26,244 nucleotides of DNA from JAPLKX01 sp035530195. GTDB taxonomy: Bacteria; Hydrogenedentota; Hydrogenedentia; Hydrogenedentales; SLHB01. The position numbers were made by a program, and so were the translations under genes. Of this stretch, positions 1 through 6,520 are shown piece after piece. Position 1 is the first letter of the stretch. Every line of letters begins with the position of its first letter. The stretch lies in contig DATKVG010000176.1 in the NCBI GenBank assembly GCA_035530195.1, forward strand, positions 1 to 26,244. Reading direction: 5' to 3'. The notes below the pieces were generated by a model. It was not told the origin of the DNA. It was given only the letters and a program-made list of their open reading frames with translations, and ran no database searches.

Positions 1-42
1 GTGCCCAAGGTCCAAGAGGCTTATGATAGTGGTCCAAACCAT

Positions 43-60
43 ATTACGCGGCGCCGTAAT
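43..60. repeat. short palindrome downstream of the first gene
   Basis: A 6-bp inverted repeat (ATTACG / CGTAAT) around a 6-nt GC core, lying just past the stop of the leftmost minus-strand gene. It could form a weak hairpin at the end of that transcript, but no U-tract follows on the minus strand, so calling it a terminator is not justified. The rest of the first 96 bases holds no gene I can support. Confidence 0.25.
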
Positions 61-96
61 GGCCATTTGTTCTATAACTACTTACATTACAATGGG

Positions 97-1332
97 TTAA
101 GGTGTTATCAGGAAAAGGCGGCCTTCTGCGGCGTCAAAGGACAGTTGCAGACCCTCCATGTCGGGGCTGTCGTCCAGTATGGACACCCCGATCCCTGTTT
201 TTTTACTCACTTCCATGACGCGGCCCAAGTCGGCCCTGAACTCGACGGTTGGCCAAGCGCTATATTCAGTGCGGTAGTTGTTGAGCAAGACGGCAGCTCT
301 TCCATCTGTAAGTTCAAACGTGCCAATGAGATAATCATTTGGCGGGTCTTCCGGAGCGCGCGAAATGGTCTCGATGGGCGTCCCCGCCAGGACCTGGGCC
401 GGGTCGTCTTCAGGTCGGAGGCGGCGTATGCCGGTACTGGTGGCCTTCATAAGAAACGGGCCGAGGTTTTTGAGTTCGGCATTGATGCGTTTGGCCTGGT
501 CATAGTGGCGGGTGGGCCGCCCGTCACGGCCGATTATGGCGCCGCCTTTCGGGAATTCATCGCCCAGCGGCGTGTAGTAGCAAAAATAAAGAACGCCCTT
601 GGCGCCGTACGCGAGAGAGGTATAGACCTGCCAGCGTAACTGGGCTTCGGTGGGGTCGGTGTGCGGGCCGAAAGGCATGGTGTTGAAGAAGTTCCAGAAA
701 GGCACTCCGTTTGCCAGCGAAAACCGGCGCATAACGTCGAGGTTGTCGCAATAGGCCTGCCTGCCGTCCTGGCCGGGTTTGAACAAGGGGTAGTGGTCCA
801 TGCACAGGACATCCGGGCGGACTTCCTCCATAAAGCACGCCACGTGCTCCTCGTACGAGCCGGTTCCCAGCCGCTTCAAATCGCAGTAGTTCGGAAACAG
901 GTTTATCAAGGCCAGTTTGCCCGGGCGCGCCCGCCGGAACGCGTCTACCTCGAGGCGCAACGCCGGAAAATCCGAGGCGCCGGGCTCGTCGCGCAACACG
1001 TATCCCCAACATTCCGGCCCGGCTGGCAGCGCGTCCACCGCGTACGGCGTTGGAAGCACCAGCGCCTTGAGGTCGTACTTGCGGCACAGGTCGAGTTGAC
1101 GCTCGATCTGTTCCGGCGTCGTCGTGGAGAATCCGCCCAGGACAAGCGTGAAGTTCGCATCCGCAATCTCCTGGTAGCGCCCGGGCATCTTTTCGTCCGC
1201 CGGCGGGTCGACCCAGAAGCCGATCACAAAGCGGTCCTGGACAAACCGGTCGCCTTGGGCGCCTGAATCGCACTGCGGAAAAACCGCAAACGCAACCGCC
1301 GTAACCCATGCTGAAAAACGGAACCGTCTCAT
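97..1332 (-). CDS. secreted glycoside-hydrolase-like (TIM-barrel type) protein
   Basis: A 411-residue exported protein. I chose the internal ATG because GAGGG lies 7 nt upstream; the open frame continues further upstream but without a ribosome site. Residues 1-25 form a signal peptide (basic start, hydrophobic core, small residues near SGA). The mature part reads like a TIM-barrel hydrolase: a strand with GFWVDPP near 38, a turn with LRDEP at 113-117 (the DEP motif is common in beta-galactosidase-like barrels), MDHYPL at 178-183 and AYGAKGVLYFCYY at 241-253, where a late barrel strand is expected. The last 100 residues look like a beta-sandwich cap. Candidate acid residues are Glu116 and Asp179. 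No specific GH family can be named by eye. It is divergent from the oxidoreductase gene and has no operon partner. Confidence 0.7.
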   Translation of the reverse strand: MRRFRFSAWVTAVAFAVFPQCDSGAQGDRFVQDRFVIGFWVDPPADEKMPGRYQEIADANFTLVLGGFSTTTPEQIERQLDLCRKYDLKALVLPTPYAVDALPAGPECWGYVLRDEPGASDFPALRLEVDAFRRARPGKLALINLFPNYCDLKRLGTGSYEEHVACFMEEVRPDVLCMDHYPLFKPGQDGRQAYCDNLDVMRRFSLANGVPFWNFFNTMPFGPHTDPTEAQLRWQVYTSLAYGAKGVLYFCYYTPLGDEFPKGGAIIGRDGRPTRHYDQAKRINAELKNLGPFLMKATSTGIRRLRPEDDPAQVLAGTPIETISRAPEDPPNDYLIGTFELTDGRAAVLLNNYRTEYSAWPTVEFRADLGRVMEVSKKTGIGVSILDDSPDMEGLQLSFDAAEGRLFLITP

Positions 1333-1437
1333 CGTCATTCCCTCTTGGCGTTGAACGGCAGTATACATTGCCCGGGAGCGCCGCCGGCAGTAGGCCCCCC
1401 CCATTGAAAAAAGGTGGTATTTGCATCAACCCTGTCT

Positions 1438-1443
1438 TATAAT
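1438..1443 (+). promoter_or_regulatory. candidate -10 box for the oxidoreductase gene
   Basis: A perfect TATAAT lies in the divergent intergenic region, about 80 nt before the oxidoreductase start. No good -35 sits 16-18 bp upstream: TTGCAT is only 11 bp away and TTGAAA is 28 bp away. It is therefore a -10-only candidate. Confidence 0.3.
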
Positions 1444-1526
1444 CGCCTGAATTGTTTTGGTCTCGGGAGTGACACATGATCCTGCGGGCTTCAGTCACGT
1501 CGGACTCAAAGAAAGGTACATAGACA

Positions 1527-2879
1527 ATGAGCAAGAAAAACATTTCAAGGCGCACGTTCATTTTCGGTTCCGCCATCATGGCGGCCGGGTGCGCGACGGC
1601 AGGGAAGCGGCCTTACAACGCGCCGCGCAGAGTTTCGGCGAATGACAAGCTCAATATCGCCGGTTGCGGGGCCGGGGGTAAGGGCTCAAGCGACATTGAA
1701 GGCGCGTCCGAGGGCAACAACATTGTGGCCTTGTGCGACGTGGACTGGCGGACTGGCGCGGGATCGTTCAAGAAATTCCCGAACGCCACCAAGTACAAAG
1801 ATTTCCGCGTTATGCTCGAGAAGGAATACAACAATATCGATGCGGTCACGGTATCGACGCCCGATCATATGCACGCGCCGATCGCGATGGCCGCGATGCA
1901 GATGGGCAAGCACGTTTACGTGCAGAAACCGCTGACGCACGATATCTACGAAGCCCGCCGGCTCAAGGAGATGGCCCGGAAATACGGCGTGGCCTCGCAG
2001 ATGGGTAACCAGGGCCATTCGGGCGACGGGGTGCGGCGCATGACGGAATGGATCCGCGGCGGCGCGATCGGGGCGGTCCGCGAGGCACATATCTGGACCG
2101 ACCGGCCGATTTGGCCGCAGGCCATTCCGCGCCCGGCGGGAAAACAGCAGTGCCCCGACACAATGGACTGGGACCTGTGGCTCGGCACCGCCCCAAAACG
2201 GCCGTACAACCGCTGCTATGCGCCGTTCAAATGGCGCGGCTGGTGGGATTTCGGGTGCGGCGCACTGGGCGACATGGCCTGTCACATCATGGACCCGGCG
2301 TACACCGCCCTCAAGCTCGAGTACCCGGTGTCGATCGAGGCGGTCGAGCAAGGCAACAACGAGGAAACCTTCCCGACGTGGTCGATCATTACGTATCAGT
2401 TCCTGGCGCGAGGCGACATGCCGCCCGTCAAGCTGGTGTGGTACGACGGCGGGAAACAGCCGACCCGGCCCGAGGGCTTGGCCCCGGATGAAAAACTGGG
2501 GGACGGCGACAACGGCACGTTGTTCATCGGCGACAAGGGCATGATGGCGTGCGGCACCTACGGCGGCGGCCCCTGCCTGATCCCAAGCTCGAAGATGGCG
2601 GATTTCAAAAAGCCGGAAAAGACCATCCCGAGCTCGACGGGCCATTACCAGGAGTGGATCGACGCGTGCAAAGGCATTAAGCCCGCCCCGGGCAACTGGT
2701 GCGGCAACTTCGACTATGCCGGGCCGTTCACCGAAATGGTGCTGCTTGGCAACCTCGCCGTCAAAGCAGCCGGCCAGAAAATCGAGTACGATGCCGTCAA
2801 CATGAAAGTCACCAACTTCCCCAAGGCCAACGACTGGCTCCAGCGCGAGTATCGCAGAGGGTATCGCGACCTCGCATAA
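1527..2879 (+). CDS. Gfo/Idh/MocA family oxidoreductase with Tat signal
   Basis: A 450-residue NAD(P)-dependent oxidoreductase probably acting on a sugar or sugar derivative outside the cytoplasmic membrane. Residues 8-9 are the twin arginines of a Tat signal (SRRTF), followed by a hydrophobic stretch and AAGC ending at Cys22, a possible lipobox. The Rossmann glycine motif is GCGAGGKG at 46-53. STPDHMHAP at 110-118 and VQKP at 132-135 correspond to the family's nucleotide-binding and EKP motifs, with Gln replacing Glu; this is common in the secreted subfamily of PVC bacteria. MGNQGHS at 159-165 and a GDMACH segment near 248 hold likely catalytic His/Asp residues. Length is usual for the family. 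AAAGAAAGG sits about 10 nt before the ATG. Tat export fits a protein that folds with its cofactor in the cytoplasm. Its substrate is unknown. Confidence 0.88.
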   Translation: MSKKNISRRTFIFGSAIMAAGCATAGKRPYNAPRRVSANDKLNIAGCGAGGKGSSDIEGASEGNNIVALCDVDWRTGAGSFKKFPNATKYKDFRVMLEKEYNNIDAVTVSTPDHMHAPIAMAAMQMGKHVYVQKPLTHDIYEARRLKEMARKYGVASQMGNQGHSGDGVRRMTEWIRGGAIGAVREAHIWTDRPIWPQAIPRPAGKQQCPDTMDWDLWLGTAPKRPYNRCYAPFKWRGWWDFGCGALGDMACHIMDPAYTALKLEYPVSIEAVEQGNNEETFPTWSIITYQFLARGDMPPVKLVWYDGGKQPTRPEGLAPDEKLGDGDNGTLFIGDKGMMACGTYGGGPCLIPSSKMADFKKPEKTIPSSTGHYQEWIDACKGIKPAPGNWCGNFDYAGPFTEMVLLGNLAVKAAGQKIEYDAVNMKVTNFPKANDWLQREYRRGYRDLA

Positions 2880-2897
2880 CACTCCACAAAACGCAGA

Positions 2898-2929
2898 AAG
2901 AGGGGCGCGGCGCCGGTCGCGCCCCTCTT
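2898..2929. terminator. hairpin terminator between convergent genes
   Basis: A perfect 12-bp stem (AAGAGGGGCGCG and its complement) with an 8-nt loop, 19 bases after the oxidoreductase stop. A short U-rich stretch (TTGTGTTT) follows on the plus strand and an A-rich stretch precedes it. It could therefore stop transcription from the oxidoreductase and also from menB, which converges on it. Confidence 0.7.
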
Positions 2930-2993
2930 GTGTTTAGTCCAGTTCTCTGCGCATCGTGTCAATCAAATTCCCGCATCTTCTGGGAGAGGGGGA

Positions 2994-3030
2994 ATCGGTC
3001 GGATCGGTCGGATGAAGGGACATAAAGGGG
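2994..3030. repeat. intergenic repeat, copy 1 (TCGGTCGGA units plus ACATAAAGG)
   Basis: Tandem TCGGTCGGA units followed by GGGACATAAAGGGG. A related copy with the same order of parts lies at 9441-9480, and a fragment (CCATAAAGGG) occurs near 26123. Both full copies are intergenic, which suggests a dispersed, possibly genome-wide element. It has no coding potential. Confidence 0.5.
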
Positions 3031-3043
3031 TCTGGAGCACGCC

Positions 3044-3865
3044 TCACGGCAGCCTCGGGTACTTCGTGAAATCGGGCGGGCGCTTTTCAAGAAATGCGTT
3101 GCGGCCTTCCTGCCCTTCTTCAGTCATGTAGAAAAGCATCGTAGCATCGCCCCCAAGCTCCTGGAGTCCCGCCTGACCGTCGCAGTCCGCGTTCATGGCC
3201 GCTTTGAGGCATCGGATGGCGGTGGGCGAGTTCTGCAGGATTTCCCGGCACCACTGGACCGTCTCCTCTTCCAGCCGTTCGTACGGCACCACGCAGTTCA
3301 CCAGCCCCATCTCGAGCGCCTGCCGGGCGTTGTACTGGCGGCACAGGAACCAGATCTCCCGCGCCTTTTTCTGGCCCACGATCCGCGCCAGGTAAGCCGA
3401 CCCGTAGCCCGCGTCAAACGAACCGACGCGGGGGCCCGTCTGACCGAATATGGCATTATCCGCCGCTATCGTGAGGTCGGCCATCAGATGCAGAATGTGC
3501 CCGCCACCGATGGCGTAGCCGGCCACCATGGCGATAATAGGCTTGGGGCAGGTCCGCATCTGGCGCTGAAAATCGAGCACGTTCAGCCGCGGCGTGCCGG
3601 TGTCGTCGACATACCCCGCCTCGCCCCGCACGCGCTGGTCGCCACCCGAGCAAAACGCCTCTTTTCCCTCGCCGGTCAGAATGATCACGCCGACCTGCGG
3701 ATCGAACCGCGCATCCCGCAGGGCGTGGGCCATCTCGTCGACGGTCTGGGGTGTGAACGCATTTCGCACATCAGGCCGGTTGATGGTGATCTTGGCGATC
3801 CCCTCGGCTTTCTGGTACTTGATTTCCCGGTAAGTTCCCGCGTCAGCCCATTGGATAGAAGCCAT
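3044..3865 (-). CDS. menB: 1,4-dihydroxy-2-naphthoyl-CoA synthase
   Basis: A 273-residue crotonase-fold enzyme that closes the second ring in menaquinone synthesis, converting o-succinylbenzoyl-CoA to 1,4-dihydroxy-2-naphthoyl-CoA in the cytoplasm. GGAGGA 9 nt before the chosen ATG fixes the start, and the length matches known MenB proteins. Diagnostic motifs are SGGDQ at 73-77, YVDDTG near 85-90, the oxyanion-hole GGGH at 120-123, and TGPRVGSFDAGYGS at 143-156 with catalytic Asp151. Gly144, seven residues before that Asp, is the residue found in bicarbonate-dependent type I MenB; type II enzymes have Asp there. No other men gene is in the window, so it is an isolated member of the pathway here. 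It implies a menaquinone-based respiratory chain. Confidence 0.93.
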   Translation of the reverse strand: MASIQWADAGTYREIKYQKAEGIAKITINRPDVRNAFTPQTVDEMAHALRDARFDPQVGVIILTGEGKEAFCSGGDQRVRGEAGYVDDTGTPRLNVLDFQRQMRTCPKPIIAMVAGYAIGGGHILHLMADLTIAADNAIFGQTGPRVGSFDAGYGSAYLARIVGQKKAREIWFLCRQYNARQALEMGLVNCVVPYERLEEETVQWCREILQNSPTAIRCLKAAMNADCDGQAGLQELGGDATMLFYMTEEGQEGRNAFLEKRPPDFTKYPRLP

Positions 3866-4063
3866 GTTTGAATTCCTCCCGGCGGTGATAAGAGTTCCGC
3901 AATTACAGCATTTTAGCAGGAACTCTTCGGCTGCCATAGGGGAAGTCTGCTGGCGAGCCTATTGACAAAATGGGCCAAGTGTGGTCTTCTGAAGTAAACT
4001 CGCAATGTAATTTTGTAGAGGGGGCCGCTCGTTGAGGGCCGTCTACATGACAGGGAGGGAGCC

Positions 4064-5431
4064 ATGAAATACTCTGTTTACGCGTGCATGGTTGTCGTAC
4101 TGTTTTCGTTGGGCGCTGTGGCCGGCACCGCCAACATGGATTTCGACTCCGGCGTAGGCCTGCTCACGTCACAATCCGGCGCCGGGGCGCTGATCGCTCC
4201 TGAAGGCCGCGCCGTGTTTACCGGGCCGAATCTGTCCCTACTTGCCCAGGGCGGGACGCAGATCTCGAGCGGCGGCACGGTGTCGGCGACGATGACCTTG
4301 CAGCCGTCAGTGGACGCGGTGAACCTGGTGGGGCTTGTGATGGTTTCGCCGGAGGGCGACTCGGTCGAAGCGGTGTGCGACAGTTCCGGCCTCGTGACGC
4401 TGACGGACTACATCGGCATCTGGCGGAGTTGGTCGTTTTCGTACCCGGCCGCAACCGACAATTATTTTACGCTCACCTACAACGCCTCGATCGGCCGGGC
4501 TACTCTGTTCCTCAACGGCACGGAGCGGGCGTTTCTTGAAGGTGCGCTTATGTACGCGAGCAGCGTGCGGGTGGGTGTCGAGTCAGGGGGCACAGGCGGT
4601 TTTGCCAGTTTCAGCGCAACCGGCTCGGGTATTCCCGATTACCCGCCTGATACCGACGGCGACGGCGTGAACGATGACGAGGAACTCACCGCCGGCACCG
4701 ACCCCGAAGACCCCGGCAGCCGGCCGGTCTCCGGCAGCGAAGGCGCAACCGTGACAGGCCTCAACGACGCGTCCGTCACGTTCCCACCCGGCAGTTTCTC
4801 CGGCACCATTAACGCCGGCGTCGCAACCCCCGAATCCATCCCCCCAGGCGCCGTGCCGGGCGGGAAGGTGTTGAGCGGGGCAGGATTGGAATTGACTCCC
4901 AACAGCACGTCGTTTACCAGCCCGGTAAGCGTTACGATGCCTTACACGTCGGGCCAAATCACGAACCTGGATGCCTCAACTCTGACGCCGTATTCTTACG
5001 ATGCGGGCTCGTATTCGGACGCCGGCATTGCCGACGTCTCGGTGAACACGACCGCAAGAACCGTCTCGTTCACCACGACCCATTTCACGGTGTTTGCCCT
5101 GGCAGGCGACCTTATGGATTCGGACAGCGACGGAACGCCCGACATCTACGACGCGTTCCCCTATAATCCCAACGGTCAGACGGACACGGATTCGGACGGG
5201 ATCGGCGATGAGTGGGAGACGGACTGGTTCGAGGGCAACCTTGACACCGCCGACGAAACCACCGACTACGACAGCGACGGCGTGAGCGACCTGCAGGAGT
5301 TCGAAGCCTGGTACTTCGACTTCGACCCGAAGGACGGTTTGAGCGCGTTGCCCGCAGCGGGCATCGCGGGGCTGGCCGTGGCCGCGGCACTCATTGTGGC
5401 CATCGCACGCCGCCGCCTGCGCAGAGTATAA
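4064..5431 (+). CDS. secreted thrombospondin type-3 repeat protein with C-terminal sorting tail
   Basis: A 455-residue surface or exported protein. The start is supported by AGGGAGGGA just upstream and a signal peptide at residues 1-21. Residues 25-190 resemble a beta-sandwich, possibly lectin/LamG-like. Calcium-binding DxDxDGxxD loops occur near 196-205 (DTDGDGVNDDEE), 352-360 (DSDSDGTPD), 373-381 (DTDSDGIGD) and 402-410. Between them, about residues 220-345 form a ZU5-like beta region (VTFPPGSFSG). The last 27 residues carry LPAAG at 429-433, a hydrophobic helix and RRRLRRV. This tripartite layout is like LPxTG or PEP-CTERM/exosortase sorting signals, but I cannot assign it to a named class. 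It probably ends up on the cell surface. Function is unknown; adhesion or matrix roles are typical of such proteins. Confidence 0.75.
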   Translation: MKYSVYACMVVVLFSLGAVAGTANMDFDSGVGLLTSQSGAGALIAPEGRAVFTGPNLSLLAQGGTQISSGGTVSATMTLQPSVDAVNLVGLVMVSPEGDSVEAVCDSSGLVTLTDYIGIWRSWSFSYPAATDNYFTLTYNASIGRATLFLNGTERAFLEGALMYASSVRVGVESGGTGGFASFSATGSGIPDYPPDTDGDGVNDDEELTAGTDPEDPGSRPVSGSEGATVTGLNDASVTFPPGSFSGTINAGVATPESIPPGAVPGGKVLSGAGLELTPNSTSFTSPVSVTMPYTSGQITNLDASTLTPYSYDAGSYSDAGIADVSVNTTARTVSFTTTHFTVFALAGDLMDSDSDGTPDIYDAFPYNPNGQTDTDSDGIGDEWETDWFEGNLDTADETTDYDSDGVSDLQEFEAWYFDFDPKDGLSALPAAGIAGLAVAAALIVAIARRRLRRV

Positions 5432-5444
5432 GGCATTGTGGAGT

Positions 5445-5468
5445 GCGGCAGCTTGCTGCCGCTTTTTT
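5445..5468 (+). terminator. strong rho-independent terminator
   Basis: GCGGCAGC and GCTGCCGC form an 8-bp perfect GC-rich stem with a 2-nt centre (more realistically 6 bp with a 6-nt loop), followed directly by six Ts. It starts 13 bases after the stop of the thrombospondin-repeat gene. Confidence 0.85.
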
Positions 5469-5472
5469 CGCA

Positions 5473-5597
5473 TTGTGGTGCGGGCGTCTCGCCTGCACGT
5501 GTAAGTGATCCGTGGCAAGCCTCGGCCAACGGTTTAGCAGGAAGATCTGCAAAATAAGGGGAGAGGCACACGTGCAGGCGAGACGCCCGCACCACAA
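5473..5597. repeat. perfect 30-bp inverted repeat with 65-nt spacer (REP-like)
   Basis: Bases 5473-5502 and 5568-5597 are exact reverse complements. Each arm also contains a small internal palindrome (GCAGGCG-AGA-CGCCCGC), so the element looks like two head-to-head REP-type units. It fills the gap between the convergent thrombospondin-repeat and nitrilase genes. A related 29-bp unit lies inside the coding region at 24784-24812. Confidence 0.8.
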
Positions 5598-5623
5598 AGT
5601 GCTTCGCATGTGACAGAAGCCGC

Positions 5624-6520
5624 TTACTTGCCGATGAGTTGGTAGAGGTCGGGGCGGCGGTCGTCGAGATGCTTGTCGGTAGTGGCCTTGTCGAGGGCGA
5701 GGTCGACTACGAGGATGCCGGGCGAGTCGGAAAGTCTTTTTGCCGCGATGCGGCCGCGGGGGTCGGTAACCAGGCTGAGCCTGGGGTGAGTGAACGCAAT
5801 AAAGCATTCGTTCTCGTACGAGCGGGTGCGCATCATGGCTTCGTTGAGGTCGCTGTAGAACCCGTAGGTCGGGTTGAGGATGAGGCGCGCGCCCTGGAGG
5901 CGAAGGACCCTGGCGGTTTCGGGCCATCGCCGGTCCGCGCAGATCATGATGCCCAGCGGCCCCCACGGCGAGGGAAAGACGGGCAGCGAATTGCCCGGGC
6001 TGAACTGGAGGTCGTGCGCCTGGAGGTGCGTTTTGTGGTACACGCCCAACAGGTTGCCGCCGGAGTCCCACAACCCGGCGGCATTGTAGATGTTTTCCTC
6101 CTCGAGCGACGTGAAGCCGAAACATATCCAGATGCGTTTTTGTCGGGCTTCATCGGCAACGCGACGCAGATATGGGCTTGATTCGAGCGGCTGGGCGACT
6201 TGGCGCAACCGATCCGGCGTCGACTTTTTGTCGGGGGCCGCATACCCGTCGAGCCAGCATTCGGGCGTGATGAAAACATCGGCGCCCTTGTCGCTGGCGG
6301 CTTCGAGTTGTTCGAGAAAGACTGCAAAGTTCGCGTCGAGATTCCACTTTTCGGGTATGCCGTGCATCAGCGCCACGCGAACCAAATCGGGCGGGCTGGA
6401 ACATTTTGTGCCCCCCGTGCTGGCACAACCGCCGCTGAATACCAGCGCCAAAATGCATAGCGCCGTCACGGACATAATCGGCGCGGCAGGCCGCTCTCGG
6501 TCAGTTTTGGGAAGGCGCAT
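5624..6520 (-). CDS. carbon-nitrogen hydrolase (nitrilase superfamily), exported or lipoprotein-like
   Basis: A 298-residue amidase of the nitrilase superfamily. The Glu-Lys-Cys triad is intact: Glu87 in ITPECW, Lys163 in YHKTHL and Cys194 in MICADRRWPE. Unlike typical cytoplasmic members, it begins with a hydrophobic segment (about residues 16-30) ending in FSGGCAST, a weak lipobox around Cys32, so it may be anchored outside the inner membrane. If translation starts at the first ATG it overlaps the upstream spermidine-synthase-like gene by 20 bases. An ATG at codon 16 would give a more compact signal peptide, and neither start has a strong ribosome site. The overlap suggests one operon. The superfamily includes N-carbamoylputrescine amidase, so a polyamine link with its neighbour is possible but unproven. 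Confidence 0.82.
   Translation of the reverse strand: MRLPKTDRERPAAPIMSVTALCILALVFSGGCASTGGTKCSSPPDLVRVALMHGIPEKWNLDANFAVFLEQLEAASDKGADVFITPECWLDGYAAPDKKSTPDRLRQVAQPLESSPYLRRVADEARQKRIWICFGFTSLEEENIYNAAGLWDSGGNLLGVYHKTHLQAHDLQFSPGNSLPVFPSPWGPLGIMICADRRWPETARVLRLQGARLILNPTYGFYSDLNEAMMRTRSYENECFIAFTHPRLSLVTDPRGRIAAKRLSDSPGILVVDLALDKATTDKHLDDRRPDLYQLIGK

Noticed and set aside
557..1579. Long minus-strand frame of 340 codons overlapping the first gene
   Set aside because: It runs out of phase through the secreted hydrolase-like gene and the divergent promoter region, with Arg/Gly/Pro-rich nonsense composition and no ribosome site.
1686..2882. 398-codon frame antisense to the oxidoreductase
   Set aside because: It is a shadow caused by GC-rich third positions; the sense strand has family motifs and a ribosome site.
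3962..3967. Perfect TTGACA upstream of the thrombospondin-repeat gene
   Set aside because: No -10-like hexamer lies 16-18 bp downstream, so a promoter cannot be supported.
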